Assembly: GCA_002840055.1 (NCBI GenBank)
Contig: PGZJ01000001.1
Span: 472,895-536,894 of the forward strand
Origin: Gammaproteobacteria bacterium HGW-Gammaproteobacteria-11
GTDB taxonomy: Bacteria > Pseudomonadota > Gammaproteobacteria > Pseudomonadales > Pseudomonadaceae
DNA: 64,000 nucleotides
Direction: 5' to 3'
Made by a program: the position numbers and the translations under genes. Positions 1 through 9,564 of the stretch are shown piece after piece (the first letter of the stretch is position 1; every line of letters begins with the position of its first letter). The notes beneath the pieces are model-generated. The model saw only the letters and a list, made by a program, of their open reading frames with translations. It ran no database searches and was not told the origin of the DNA.

Positions 1-35
1 CTACCGGTTGGACCCACAAGGTCTGGAGCTAAACA

Positions 36-2690
36 ATGAAGCAAGATGATATCGACCCACTCGAAACCCAAGAATGGCTCGACGCACTGGAATCGGTTCT
101 TGATAAAGAGGGCGAGGACCGCGCCCACTACCTGATGACCCGCCTGGGCGAACTGGCCAGCCGAAGCGGCACTCCACTGCCTTACGCCATCACCACGCCC
201 TACCGCAATACTATTCCGGTCAGCCATGAAGCGCGCATGCCCGGCGATCTGTTCATGGAACGGCGCATCCGCTCCATGGTGCGCTGGAACGCGCTGGCCA
301 TGGTCATGCGCACCAACCAGCAGGATCCGGATCTGGGCGGCCACATTTCCACCTTTGCCTCCAGCGCGACCCTGTACGATATCGGTTTCAACTACTTCTT
401 CAAGGCACCGACCGACGAGCACGGTGGCGATCTGGTGTTTTTCCAGGGCCACGCCTCACCCGGCATCTATGCCCGCGCCTTCCTCGAAGGCCGCATCAGC
501 GAAGACCAGCTCGATAACTTCCGGCAGGAAACCGGTGGCAAGGGCCTGTCGTCCTACCCGCACCCCTGGCTGATGCCGGACTTCTGGCAGTTCCCAACCG
601 TATCCATGGGTCTGGGCCCGATTCAGGCGATCTACCAGGCGCGCTTCATGAAGTATCTGGAGCACCGCGGCTTTATCGAGCCTGGGAAGCAGAAGGTCTG
701 GTGTTTTGTTGGCGACGGCGAAACCGATGAACCCGAATCACTGGGCGCCATTTCCCTGGCCGGTCGTGAAAAACTCGACAACCTGATCTTCGTTATCAAC
801 TGCAACCTGCAGCGCCTGGACGGTCCGGTACGCGGCAACGGCAAGATCATTCAGGAACTGGAAGGCAGCTTCCGCGGCGCCGACTGGAACGTGATAAAGG
901 TGATCTGGGGGCGTATGTGGGATCCGTTGTTCGCCCAGGACCACGACGGCCTGCTGCAACAGCGCATGGAAGAAGCCGTGGACGGCGACTATCAGAACTA
1001 CAAGGCCAATGACGGCGCCTATGTGCGCGAGCACTTTTTTGGTACCCGTCCCGAGTTGATGGAGATGGTAAAGGACCTGTCCGACGAGGAAATCTGGAAG
1101 CTCAACCGCGGCGGCCATGATCCCTACAAGGTTTACGCCGCTTATCACGAAGCGGTCAACCACAAGGACCAACCAACGGTCATTCTGGCCAAGACTATCA
1201 AGGGCTATGGTACCGGCGCCGGTCAGGGCCAGAACACCGCGCACAACACGAAAAAGGTTGATATCGACAGCCTGAAGAAATTCCGCGACCGCTTCGACAT
1301 TCCGGTCAACGACAAGGACCTGGAGAAGCTGCCGTTCTTCAAGCCCGAAGAAGGCAGTGCCGAATACAAGTACCTGCATTCGCGCCGGGAAAAGCTCGGC
1401 GGCTATATGCCCCAGCGCCGGGTCGAGAGCTTCAAGGTACCGGTGCCGCCGCTGGACAGCCTCAAGGCCATTCTTGATGGCAGCGGCGACCGTGAGATAT
1501 CCACCACCATGGCCTTTGTGCGGATCATTTCGCAATTGGTCAAGGACAAGGAGCTTGGTTCACGCATCGTGCCCATCGTGCCCGACGAGGCACGCACCTT
1601 TGGCATGGAGGGCATGTTTCGCCAACTGGGTATCTACTCCTCGGTCGGTCAGTTGTACGAGCCCGTGGACAAGGACCAGGTCATGTTCTACCGCGAGGAC
1701 AAGAAGGGCCAGATCCTCGAGGAAGGCATCAACGAAGCCGGTGCCATGTCCAGCTGGATCGCTGCCGCGACCGCCTACAGCACCTACAATCAGCCGATGC
1801 TGCCGTTCTACATCTTCTATTCGATGTTCGGTTTCCAGCGTATCGGCGATCTGGCCTGGGCCGCTGGCGACAGCCGTGCCAAAGGCTTCCTGATTGGCGG
1901 TACCGCAGGACGCACGACGCTTAACGGTGAAGGTCTGCAGCATGAAGATGGTCACAGCCATATTCTCGCCTCAACCATTCCCAACTGCCGCAGCTATGAC
2001 CCGACCTATGGCTACGAGCTGGCGGTGATCATCCGCGAAGGCGCACGGCGAATGATGGAGGAGCAGGAAAACGTCTACTACTACCTGACCGTCATGAACG
2101 AAGCCTACGTGCAGCCGCCGATGCCCAAGGGCAAGGACGTGGAAGAAGGCATCATGCGCGGCATGTACCTGCTTGAAGGCAGCAAACCCGGCAAACTGCA
2201 TGTACAACTGATGGGCAGTGGCACCATTCTGCGCGAGATTCGCGAAGCAGCGACCATTCTCAAGCAGGACTTCGACATCACCTCCGACATCTGGAGCGTC
2301 ACCAGCTTCAACGAGCTGCGTCGCGATGGCCTGGACGTGGAACGCTGGAACCGCCTGCATCCGACCAGGAAACCCCGCGTCAGCTTTGTCGAACAGAATC
2401 TGGCCAAGCGCAGCGGTCCGGTCATTGCTTCGACCGATTACATGAAGCTGTTTGCCGAACAGATTCGCCAATGGGTGCCAGGCACATTCAAGGTGCTGGG
2501 CACCGATGGCTTTGGCCGCAGCGACAGCCGCCGCAAACTGCGTCACTTCTTTGAAGTGGATCGCTACTGGGTAGCCTACTCCGCGCTCTCGGCGCTGGTG
2601 GAATCCGGTGATCTGAAACCCAAGGTCCTGACCGACGCGCTCAAGACCTTCGGTATCGATCCCGAGAAAACCAATCCGCTGGATTGCTGA
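36..2690 (+). CDS. aceE: Pyruvate dehydrogenase E1 component, homodimeric type
   Basis: This protein catalyses the thiamine-diphosphate-dependent decarboxylation of pyruvate and the reductive acetylation of E2 lipoyl groups in the cytoplasmic pyruvate dehydrogenase complex. It is 884 aa, the usual size for the fused alpha2-type E1 of Gammaproteobacteria. The ThDP/Mg motif appears as GDGETDEPES, followed by NCNLQRLDGPVRGN. The transketolase-like central part (around GTAGRTTLNGEGLQHEDGHS) and the C-terminal domain are complete. The start has a GGAG about 9 bp upstream. aceF begins 10 bp after the stop, so the two form an operon. Only 35 bp of upstream sequence is in the window, so its promoter cannot be assessed. 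Confidence 0.98.
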   Translation: MKQDDIDPLETQEWLDALESVLDKEGEDRAHYLMTRLGELASRSGTPLPYAITTPYRNTIPVSHEARMPGDLFMERRIRSMVRWNALAMVMRTNQQDPDLGGHISTFASSATLYDIGFNYFFKAPTDEHGGDLVFFQGHASPGIYARAFLEGRISEDQLDNFRQETGGKGLSSYPHPWLMPDFWQFPTVSMGLGPIQAIYQARFMKYLEHRGFIEPGKQKVWCFVGDGETDEPESLGAISLAGREKLDNLIFVINCNLQRLDGPVRGNGKIIQELEGSFRGADWNVIKVIWGRMWDPLFAQDHDGLLQQRMEEAVDGDYQNYKANDGAYVREHFFGTRPELMEMVKDLSDEEIWKLNRGGHDPYKVYAAYHEAVNHKDQPTVILAKTIKGYGTGAGQGQNTAHNTKKVDIDSLKKFRDRFDIPVNDKDLEKLPFFKPEEGSAEYKYLHSRREKLGGYMPQRRVESFKVPVPPLDSLKAILDGSGDREISTTMAFVRIISQLVKDKELGSRIVPIVPDEARTFGMEGMFRQLGIYSSVGQLYEPVDKDQVMFYREDKKGQILEEGINEAGAMSSWIAAATAYSTYNQPMLPFYIFYSMFGFQRIGDLAWAAGDSRAKGFLIGGTAGRTTLNGEGLQHEDGHSHILASTIPNCRSYDPTYGYELAVIIREGARRMMEEQENVYYYLTVMNEAYVQPPMPKGKDVEEGIMRGMYLLEGSKPGKLHVQLMGSGTILREIREAATILKQDFDITSDIWSVTSFNELRRDGLDVERWNRLHPTRKPRVSFVEQNLAKRSGPVIASTDYMKLFAEQIRQWVPGTFKVLGTDGFGRSDSRRKLRHFFEVDRYWVAYSALSALVESGDLKPKVLTDALKTFGIDPEKTNPLDC

Positions 2691-2700
2691 GGAGAACGCC

Positions 2701-4383
2701 ATGAGTGAAGTGATCAAAGTACCTGGCATCGGCGACGGCGCGGGCGAAGTCATCGAGATACTGGTCAAGGTCGGCGACAAGGTCGAGGCCGAGCAGAGCC
2801 TGGTCACCCTGGAGTCGGACAAGGCCAGCATGGAAATCCCCTGCCCCAAGGCCGGCACTATCAAATCGATCAAGGTCAAGATCGGCGATAGCCTGAAGGA
2901 AGGCGACGAGCTGATCGAGCTGGAGTCCGAAGGCGCCGACGCCGGCAAGGAGAAGGAGCAAAAAGCGGACAAAGACAAGTCTGAAGCCCCCGCCAGCAAC
3001 AAGGACCAGCAGCCGAAAACCAAAACGGAATCCGGAGATAGAAAAGCCGCCAGCGACAAGCAGGCTTCTGGCAGCTCGGTACAGCCAGTAAAGATTCCCG
3101 ACCTCGGCTCGGACAGCATGGCCAAGGTTATCGAGATTCTGGTCAAAAAAGGCGACAGCGTAGAAGTCGACCAGTCGCTGATCGTGCTGGAGTCCGACAA
3201 GGCCAGCATGGAGATCCCCTCGCCGGTCGCGGGCACTGTCGAGTCGGTGGACATCAAGCAGGACCAGGACGCCGGAACCGGTGACCTGATCCTGCATATG
3301 AAGGTCGCAGGCGAGACGCCTAAAGCGCCAGACGAATCTGAAAAGGCTGATAAATCCGGCAAGGAGAGCAGCCCAAAAGCGGATAACGGCTCAGCGAACA
3401 AAGCCTCTGAAAAAGCCGAGGATGCCGAACAGAACGAAACGCCTCCGCCAGTCGGTGGCCCAAGCCGCGAAGGCACCAAGGTTCATGCCGGCCCTTCCGT
3501 GCGTCTGCTCGCCCGTGAGTTCGGCGTCAATCTGGCCGAGGTCAAACCCAGCGGGCCCCGCGAGCGTATTCTCAAGGAAGACCTGCAGAATCACGTCAAG
3601 TCAGTGATGAAGCACAGCAAGAGCGCGCCTGCGACGGCAGGCGGTTCCGGCATACCCGCCGTACCGGAAATCGATTTCAGCCGCTTTGGCGAAATCGAGG
3701 TCAAGGACATGACCCGTTTACAGCAGATCGGCGCGGCCAATATCCACCGCAGTTGGTTGAACGTGCCGCACGTGACCCAGTTTGACCTGGCCGATATCAG
3801 CGAACTGGAAACATTCCGCAAGGACCAGAAGGCCGTGGCGGAAAAGGCCGGCGTCAAGCTGACCATACTGCCCTTCCTGCTCAAGGCCTGTGCCCACCTG
3901 CTGCGTGAGCAGGCCAACTTCAATGTCTCGTTGGCACCCAACGGCAAACAGTTAATCCACAAGCACTACGTGCATATCGGTTTTGCCGTGGACACACCGG
4001 ATGGTCTGATGGTCCCGGTGATCCGTGACGTGGACAAGAAGAGTCTGCTGCAACTGGCAGGCGAGGCCGCCGAACTGGCAGACAAGGCGCGCAACAAGAA
4101 ACTGAGTGCCGACGGCATGCAGGGCGCCTGCTTTACCATCTCCAGTCTGGGTCATATTGGTGGTACTTACTTCACACCGATAGTCAACGCCCCGGAAGTG
4201 GCGATCCTTGGCGTATCCAAGGCAACCCTGCAGCCGGTGTGGGATGGCAATGCATTCCAGCCGAAATTGATGCTGCCGCTATCGTTGTCCTACGACCACC
4301 GCGCCATCAACGGCGCTGCGGCCGCGCAGTTCACCAAGCGGTTGGGGGAGTTGCTGGGGGATATCAGGTCGATGCTGTTGTAA
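2701..4383 (+). CDS. aceF: Pyruvate dehydrogenase E2, dihydrolipoamide acetyltransferase
   Basis: This is the core acetyltransferase of the pyruvate dehydrogenase complex, moving acetyl groups from lipoyl-lysine to CoA. Two N-terminal lipoyl domains are visible, each with ESDKASMEIP. The lipoylated lysines are about K41 and K167. Charged Ala/Lys/Glu-rich linkers separate them from the E3/E1-binding domain (about 260-300, GPSVRLLAREFGVNL) and from the catalytic domain, which has the active-site DHRAING (His about 533). E. coli has three lipoyl domains; this protein has two. The 560-aa ORF starts after a GAGGAG ribosome binding site just past the aceE stop. lpdA is not adjacent. Confidence 0.98.
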   Translation: MSEVIKVPGIGDGAGEVIEILVKVGDKVEAEQSLVTLESDKASMEIPCPKAGTIKSIKVKIGDSLKEGDELIELESEGADAGKEKEQKADKDKSEAPASNKDQQPKTKTESGDRKAASDKQASGSSVQPVKIPDLGSDSMAKVIEILVKKGDSVEVDQSLIVLESDKASMEIPSPVAGTVESVDIKQDQDAGTGDLILHMKVAGETPKAPDESEKADKSGKESSPKADNGSANKASEKAEDAEQNETPPPVGGPSREGTKVHAGPSVRLLAREFGVNLAEVKPSGPRERILKEDLQNHVKSVMKHSKSAPATAGGSGIPAVPEIDFSRFGEIEVKDMTRLQQIGAANIHRSWLNVPHVTQFDLADISELETFRKDQKAVAEKAGVKLTILPFLLKACAHLLREQANFNVSLAPNGKQLIHKHYVHIGFAVDTPDGLMVPVIRDVDKKSLLQLAGEAAELADKARNKKLSADGMQGACFTISSLGHIGGTYFTPIVNAPEVAILGVSKATLQPVWDGNAFQPKLMLPLSLSYDHRAINGAAAAQFTKRLGELLGDIRSMLL

Positions 4384-4394
4384 CTTCCCTGGGA

Positions 4395-4416
4395 GTGTCG
4401 AGTTCCAGCTCGACAC
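4395..4416. repeat. Single arm of the GTCGAGTTCCA(T/G)CTCGAC palindrome family
   Basis: GTGTCGAG, a 6-nt loop TTCCAG, then CTCGACAC form a perfect 8-bp stem. It is preceded by CCCTGGGA, the outer flank shared by the family copies at 7479, 36600, 45651 and 63438. It lies just after the aceF stop, between the convergent aceF and clpB genes, so it may contribute to 3'-end structure. The opposite arm seen in complete elements is missing here. Confidence 0.75.
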
Positions 4417-4449
4417 AACACCTCAACCAATACTCCGCAGCCACGGTCA

Positions 4450-4522
4450 TTCGCGGCGGGGCCGCCGCTCCTACCAGAAAAGCGCTCGCCACAGCAGGTG
4501 GGAGCGGCGGCCTCGCCGCGAA
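4450..4522. repeat. REPIN: inverted pair of REP palindromes
   Basis: TTCGCGGCGGGGCCGCCGCT (with CCTACC following) at 4450-4475 faces its near-exact inverted copy GGTGGGAGCGGCGGCCTCGC (with CGCGAA following) at 4497-4522. This is the typical Pseudomonas REP doublet, able to fold into a long hairpin. It sits between the convergent 3' ends of aceF and clpB. Related copies lie at 7440-7465 (single) and 45795-45853 (doublet). No RAYT transposase is in the window. Confidence 0.85.
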
Positions 4523-4558
4523 AGAGCCTAGAAAACAAACATCAGCCTCGAAGAAACC

Positions 4559-7126
4559 TCAGACGCCAAATACGAAAGCATCATCCTCAACCTTGGCCTT
4601 GATGGTCACCCCCGGCGCGAAATCACCAGCTAGGATACGCTGCGCCAACGGGTTCTCGATCCAGCGCTGAATTGCGCGTTTGAGCGGACGTGCGCCATAC
4701 ACCGGGTCGTACCCCACAGCAATCAACTTCTCCAGCGCCTCGTCGGTCAGCTCCAGCTTCAGCTCACGCTCGGCCAGACGCACGCCCAGACGCTGCATCT
4801 GAATCCCGGCGATACCGGCAATCTGCTCCTTGCCCAGCGGCTCGAATACCACAACCTCATCGATCCGGTTGATAAACTCCGGCCGGAAGTGCTGCCCGAT
4901 GGCATCCATCACCGCGGCATGCTGCGCCTCGGTATCACCGACCAGCTCCTGAATCTGCGCCGAACCCAGGTTCGAGGTCATGACGATCACGGTATTGCGG
5001 AAATCCACAGTACGACCCTGACTATCAGTCAGGCGGCCATCTTCGAGCACCTGCAACAGCACGTTGAACACGTCCGGGTGAGCCTTCTCGACCTCGTCCA
5101 GCAGGATCACCGAATAAGGCTTGCGCCGCACTGCTTCGGTCAGATAACCACCCTCCTCGTAACCGACATACCCCGGAGGTGCGCCGATCAAGCGGGCCAC
5201 TGAATGCTTTTCCATAAATTCGGACATATCGATCCGCACCATGGCCTCCTCGGTATCGAAGAGGAATTCGGCCAGCGCCTTGCACAGCTCGGTCTTGCCC
5301 ACCCCGGTCGGCCCGAGGAACATGAAGGAGCCGCTGGGCCGATTCGGATCACTCAGACCGGCACGCGAGCGGCGCACCGCGTTGGACACCGCCACTACCG
5401 CTTCATGCTGGCCAATCACCCGCTTGTGCAGGCCCTCTTCCATGCGCAGCAGCTTGTCGCGCTCGCCTTCGAGCATCTTGGACACCGGAATACCGGTCCA
5501 CTTGGATACCACTTCGGCGATTTCTTCCTCGGTCACCTTGCTGCGCAGCAATTGGTTCTCGGTCGGACCGTGCTGCTCGGCCATCTGCTGGCTGCGCTCA
5601 AGGTCCGGAATGATACCGTATTGCAGTTCCGCCATGCGGTTCAGATCGCCCTTGCGACGGGCGGCCTCAAGCTCCTGACGAGCCTGCTCGATTTTTTCCT
5701 GGATCTGCGCCGAGCCCTGCACGTCGGCCTTCTCAGCCTTCCAGATTTCCTCAAGGTCGGCATACTCGCGCTCCAGCCGGACGATATCCTCCTTGAGTTT
5801 CTCCAGGCGCTTGAGCGCCGCATCGTCTTCTTCCTTCTTCAGCGCTTCACGCTCGACCTTGAGCTGAATCAGCCGCCGTTCCAGACGGTCCAGTACCTCC
5901 GGCTTGGAATCAATTTCCATACGAATACGGCTGGCCGCCTCGTCAATCAGGTCGATGGCCTTGTCCGGCAATTGCCGGTCGGTAATGTAGCGGTGGCTGA
6001 GCTTGGCTGCGGCAATGATCGCGCTGTCGGTAATGGCTACCTTATGGTGAACTTCGTAGCGCTCCTTCAGGCCGCGCAGGATAGCGATGGTATCCTCCTC
6101 GGACGGCTCGTCGACCAGCACCTTCTGAAAGCGCCGCTCCAACGCCGCATCCTTTTCGATGTACTTGCGGTACTCGTCCAGTGTGGTCGCGCCGACACAG
6201 TGCAGCTCACCACGGGCCAGCGCCGGCTTGAGCATATTGCCGGCATCCATCGAGCCCTCGGCCTTGCCGGCACCGACCATGGTGTGCAGCTCGTCGATAA
6301 ACAGAATGACCCGGCCTTCCTGCTTGCCGAGTTCATTCAATACGGCCTTCAGCCGCTCTTCGAACTCGCCCCGGAATTTGGCACCGGCAATCAGCGAGCC
6401 CATATCCAGCGACAACAGGCGCTTGTCACGCAGGCCATCGGGCACCTCACCGTTGATGATGCGCTGCGCCAGACCCTCGACAATGGCGGTCTTGCCTACA
6501 CCGGGCTCGCCGATCAGTACCGGGTTGTTCTTGGTCCGACGCTGCAGGACCTGAATGGTCCGACGGATTTCGTCATCGCGGCCAATCACCGGGTCAAGTT
6601 TGCCCTCCTCGGCCTTTTTGGTCAGATCGACAGTGTACTTGTCCAATGCCTGGCGCGACTCTTCGGCGTTAGGGTCGTTCACCGACTCACCGCCCCGCAG
6701 GTTGCTGATGGCATTTTCCAGCGCTTTTTTCGAAACACCCTGGCCCAGCAGGATCTTGCTGACCGCCGAGCTGCCCTCCATCGCGGCCAGTAGTACCAGC
6801 TCACTGGAAATAAACTGGTCATTGTTCTGCTGGGCCAGTCGATCCGCCTGATTCAGCAGGCGACCCAGATCCTGGGACATGCTGATATCGCCGGTCGGGT
6901 TGCTGATGGTCGGCAACTTGTCCAGTGCATCGATCAGCGCTGCGCGCAGGGCATTGGTGTCAAAGCCAACCTGCCGCAGCAGCGGTTTGACTGAACCCTG
7001 TTGCTGATCCAGCAAGGCCAGGATCAGGTGCAGAGGATCAATCTGGTTATGGTCGCGGCCAACGGCCAATGACTGGGCATCGGACAGGGCTACCTGAAGT
7101 TTGCTGGTGAAACGGTCAATGCGCAT
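4559..7126 (-). CDS. clpB: ATP-dependent disaggregase ClpB
   Basis: This AAA+ chaperone forms hexamers that pull polypeptides out of aggregates together with DnaK. The N-terminal Clp repeat domain is followed by NBD1 (Walker A GEPGVGKT), a long coiled-coil middle domain (about 400-530, rich in Glu/Lys/Arg), and NBD2 (Walker A GPTGVGKT, Walker [12 protein letters not shown]) with a C-terminal D2-small domain. The open frame extends to 7159, but the start at 7126 (MRIDRFTSK) follows an AGGA ribosome binding site and gives 855 aa, matching the family length. A sigma-32-type promoter lies about 70 bp upstream. Confidence 0.97.
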   Translation of the reverse strand: MRIDRFTSKLQVALSDAQSLAVGRDHNQIDPLHLILALLDQQQGSVKPLLRQVGFDTNALRAALIDALDKLPTISNPTGDISMSQDLGRLLNQADRLAQQNNDQFISSELVLLAAMEGSSAVSKILLGQGVSKKALENAISNLRGGESVNDPNAEESRQALDKYTVDLTKKAEEGKLDPVIGRDDEIRRTIQVLQRRTKNNPVLIGEPGVGKTAIVEGLAQRIINGEVPDGLRDKRLLSLDMGSLIAGAKFRGEFEERLKAVLNELGKQEGRVILFIDELHTMVGAGKAEGSMDAGNMLKPALARGELHCVGATTLDEYRKYIEKDAALERRFQKVLVDEPSEEDTIAILRGLKERYEVHHKVAITDSAIIAAAKLSHRYITDRQLPDKAIDLIDEAASRIRMEIDSKPEVLDRLERRLIQLKVEREALKKEEDDAALKRLEKLKEDIVRLEREYADLEEIWKAEKADVQGSAQIQEKIEQARQELEAARRKGDLNRMAELQYGIIPDLERSQQMAEQHGPTENQLLRSKVTEEEIAEVVSKWTGIPVSKMLEGERDKLLRMEEGLHKRVIGQHEAVVAVSNAVRRSRAGLSDPNRPSGSFMFLGPTGVGKTELCKALAEFLFDTEEAMVRIDMSEFMEKHSVARLIGAPPGYVGYEEGGYLTEAVRRKPYSVILLDEVEKAHPDVFNVLLQVLEDGRLTDSQGRTVDFRNTVIVMTSNLGSAQIQELVGDTEAQHAAVMDAIGQHFRPEFINRIDEVVVFEPLGKEQIAGIAGIQMQRLGVRLAERELKLELTDEALEKLIAVGYDPVYGARPLKRAIQRWIENPLAQRILAGDFAPGVTIKAKVEDDAFVFGV

Positions 7127-7194
7127 GATCTGCCATCCTGTCTTGATAATCGCCGCCACACAGGCTCGCGATGGGATTCAATGAGTATGGACTA

Positions 7195-7223
7195 TAGATA
7201 GGGCTGATTATTGGTCTTTCAAG
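7195..7223 (-). promoter_or_regulatory. Sigma-32 heat-shock promoter of clpB
   Basis: Read on the minus strand, CTTGAAA (7223-7217), a 13-bp spacer and CCCTATCTA (7203-7195) closely match the RpoH consensus CTTGAAA-N13/14-CCCCATnTA. It lies about 70 bp upstream of the clpB start, as expected for a heat-shock chaperone gene. Confidence 0.85.
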
Positions 7224-7353
7224 TGTGCAAAAATTGATCAGGGTCAAAATATTGTCGGATTAACCTGCAACGACCGGGAATTCCGGATTGTGCCGTGGCG
7301 TCTCGAGCGGGATATCTGCACTCTCAGAACTCGCCGCGAAGAGCCTAGGTCAC

Positions 7354-7435
7354 CCCAGGACGGCCGAAGCCCATCTCTGCCATAGGTGTTAGCGGCTGAC
7401 GCCGTTATGTCGAGGTGGAACTCGACACTCCCAGG
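7354..7435. repeat. Family-1 REPIN-like inverted repeat, degenerate copy
   Basis: This element of about 82 bp runs from a degenerate left arm (CCAGGACGGCCGAAGCCCAT) to an intact right arm GTCGAGGTGGAACTCGACAC followed by TCCCAGG. It is the first of two direct copies in this intergenic region. The second lies about 125 bp downstream and shares the spacer AGGTGTT-GCGGCT-ACGCCGTT. The left arm has decayed, suggesting it is older than the copy at 7479. Confidence 0.75.
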
Positions 7436-7439
7436 AGCA

Positions 7440-7465
7440 GGTGGGAGCGGCGGCCTCGCCGCGAA
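7440..7465. repeat. Single REP palindrome
   Basis: GGTGGGAGCGGCGGCCTCGC followed by CGCGAA is identical to the right arm of the REPIN at 4497-4522. It is wedged between the two family-1 elements at 7354 and 7479. A truncated REP end (TCGCCGCGAA) also lies at 7331-7340. The 7227-7684 gap between the clpB promoter and pgeF otherwise holds no recognisable gene. Confidence 0.8.
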
Positions 7466-7478
7466 GGGTCTGGGTCTT

Positions 7479-7560
7479 CCTGGGAAGGCCGAGTTCCATC
7501 TCGGCAATAGGTGTTCGCGGCTTACGCCGTTGTGTCGAGATGGAACTCGACACGCCCAGG
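7479..7560. repeat. Family-1 REPIN-like inverted repeat, complete copy
   Basis: CCTGGGA + AGGCCGAGTTCCATCTCGGC at the left faces GTGTCGAGATGGAACTCGAC + ACGCCCAGG at the right, with a spacer of about 26 bp. Each arm is itself a small palindrome, and the two arms are inverted relative to each other. The element sits downstream of pgeF (minus strand) and upstream of the clpB promoter. Confidence 0.8.
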
Positions 7561-7684
7561 AGGGTGCCTGCGACCATTGAGGATTGATTGAAAGTACATA
7601 CCCCGGCAAGGTCGGGCTAGATCCAGGCGAGGGCCAGGCTTTACCCAGCAGAGCAACAAGCGAGAGTCGGGGCAGCCTGTTATT

Positions 7685-8416
7685 TCAGTGCGGATCCAGC
7701 CAGATCAGCGACGCCATGCGCCCGGTCTGACCATCACGCCGGTAGGAATAAAAGCGCTCAGGATCACTATAGGTGCATAGCCCACCTCCACCGATATAAC
7801 CCACACCACAGCGTTCCAGCCGCTGCCGGGCCAGGCTAAAGAGATCAGCCAGATAGTGGCCTGGTCGGTTTTGCACAAAGGCCTGCTCAGCCTCAGGATG
7901 CTGATCGGCAAAGGCACTACGTACCTCCTCACCCACCTCAAAGGCTTGCGGACCAATTGCCGGACCAAACCAGGCCATAACCTCATCGGACGGACAATCC
8001 AGCGCCAACAGGGTCTGTTCCAGCACACCGGCCAACAAACCGCGCCAACCGGCATGCGCGGCGGCTACACGCGTGCCGTCGCGACGACAGAAGAGAACGG
8101 GCAGACAATCAGCAGTCATGATGCAACAAGCCAGACCCGGCGTATCGGTCCAGAGTGCATCAGCGGTAAGCACCTGCTGTGCCGTAGCTGGCACCACAGC
8201 CGTGCCGTGTACTTGTTGTACCCAGGCAGCTGTGCAACCCAGCTCGGCGGCCAGGAGTGCGCGGTTGCGGGCTACATGGGCGATGTCATCACCGACATGA
8301 TCGCCCAGATTCAAACCTTGCCAAACGCCCGTACTGACACCCCCTGTCCGGGTCGTCAGACAGGTTCGCACACCTGGTGGCGCGGGCCAGTCAGCCTGCA
8401 GCCAATGGCTGATCAT
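7685..8416 (-). CDS. pgeF: Peptidoglycan editing factor / multicopper-type purine nucleoside phosphorylase family
   Basis: This is a YfiH/LACC1 family protein of 243 aa. Family members are purine nucleoside phosphorylases with adenosine deaminase activity, and in E. coli PgeF corrects misincorporation of L-Ser in peptidoglycan precursors. The metal-site residues are present in QQVHGT, MTADCLPVLF and AAHAGWRG. The start codon overlaps the rluD stop by 4 bp (ATGA), so the two genes are translationally coupled, the usual rluD-pgeF arrangement. Clear full-length match; the physiological role in this organism is inferred. Confidence 0.95.
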   Translation of the reverse strand: MISHWLQADWPAPPGVRTCLTTRTGGVSTGVWQGLNLGDHVGDDIAHVARNRALLAAELGCTAAWVQQVHGTAVVPATAQQVLTADALWTDTPGLACCIMTADCLPVLFCRRDGTRVAAAHAGWRGLLAGVLEQTLLALDCPSDEVMAWFGPAIGPQAFEVGEEVRSAFADQHPEAEQAFVQNRPGHYLADLFSLARQRLERCGVGYIGGGGLCTYSDPERFYSYRRDGQTGRMASLIWLDPH

Positions 8417-9372
8417 TCACCCAGCTCGCCATCTTCATGCAGCAGCTCCAGCAGCGTGACCATATCCTGCGGCAGCGGCACCTCCCAACGCATGGGCCGG
8501 CCATCGTCCGGATGTTCCAGCTCAAGACGCCGGGCATGCAGCGCCTGGCGCGGGAACTCGCGCAACATGGCAATCAGCTCCTTGGTGGCGCCTGCGGGTA
8601 TGCGCAGACGACCGCCGTAGGTCTGGTCGCCGACCAAGGGGAAGTTGATATAACTCATGTGCACGCGAATCTGATGCGTGCGGCCGGTTTCCAGTTTGAC
8701 CTTGACGTGGGTGTGCGCACGGAAGCGACTGATAACCCGATAGTGGCTGACCGCCTGCTTGCCACCAACCATCACCGCCATTTTCTGGCGGTTGGTGCCA
8801 TGCCGGGCAATCGGCTGGTCAACCTTGCCTCCGGCCGTCATCACACCGACTACCACGCACTCGTATTCGCGGGTAACGGTACGGTTCTGCAACTGGTTGA
8901 CCAGATCGTTCTGCGCTTCAAGGGTTTTTGCCACCACCATGAGGCCCGTGGTGTCCTTGTCCAGGCGGTGCACAATGCCCGCGCGCGGCACCTTGGCCAA
9001 ATCAGGCGCATGGTGCAACAGCGCATTCAGTAACGTGCCATCGGCATGCCCGGCCGCCGGATGCACAACCAGTCCAGCGGGCTTGTTGATGACCAGCAAG
9101 GCATGATCTTCATACAGAATATCCAGATCGATGGCTTCGGCCTGCCACTCACCCTGAATTTCACGCTCGGCATCCAACTCGAGTTTTTCGCCACCGAATA
9201 CCGTGTCGCGCGGGCGCACAGTACGCCCGTCCAGGGTCAGGCTGCCGTCCTTGATCCAGCCTTGCAGACGCGAGCGGGAAAAATCGGGGAACAATTGGGC
9301 AGCCACCTGGTCAAGGCGTTGACCGCCACTCTCTGGGGTGACTTGGGCAGACAGGCGGATACGATCAGACAT
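8413..9372 (-). CDS. rluD: 23S rRNA pseudouridine(1911/1915/1917) synthase RluD
   Basis: This enzyme pseudouridylates helix 69 of 23S rRNA. The protein has an N-terminal S4 RNA-binding domain (about 15-75, QRLDQVAAQLFPDFSRSRLQ) and a RluA-type catalytic domain with HRLDKDTTGLMVVAK carrying the catalytic Asp. The open frame extends to 9507, but the first 45 residues look non-coding. The start at 9372 (MSDRIRLSAQ) gives 319 aa, the expected size. It is divergent from bamD, and the pair of promoters must lie within 9373-9564. Confidence 0.96.
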   Translation of the reverse strand: MSDRIRLSAQVTPESGGQRLDQVAAQLFPDFSRSRLQGWIKDGSLTLDGRTVRPRDTVFGGEKLELDAEREIQGEWQAEAIDLDILYEDHALLVINKPAGLVVHPAAGHADGTLLNALLHHAPDLAKVPRAGIVHRLDKDTTGLMVVAKTLEAQNDLVNQLQNRTVTREYECVVVGVMTAGGKVDQPIARHGTNRQKMAVMVGGKQAVSHYRVISRFRAHTHVKVKLETGRTHQIRVHMSYINFPLVGDQTYGGRLRIPAGATKELIAMLREFPRQALHARRLELEHPDDGRPMRWEVPLPQDMVTLLELLHEDGELGE

Positions 9373-9564
9373 GCGGAACTCACTGGAAGGCGCCGGGGCG
9401 CAATGGCAAAGCTGAATCCTTTTTGGTTTCGGCTCCACGCTGTGGTTAAATACGGCTACTTTGCAGCCGGTAACCGGGCTGACCGGCGGACTGCAAACAG
9501 GTCCCAACTATAACAGGACGGCTGTCCGGGCAACAGCACGAGGTCGTCCATCCGGAAATCAACT

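Noticed and set aside
1971..3479. 502-aa open frame opposite aceE/aceF
   Set aside because: Antisense to conserved E1 and E2 coding sequence, with Ser/Leu-rich composition that mirrors the repetitive lipoyl linkers.
5204..6793. 529-aa open frame opposite clpB
   Set aside because: It is fully antisense to a clear clpB sequence, has Leu/Gln/His-rich low-quality composition, no known motif and no ribosome binding site. It is a product of high GC in the opposite strand.
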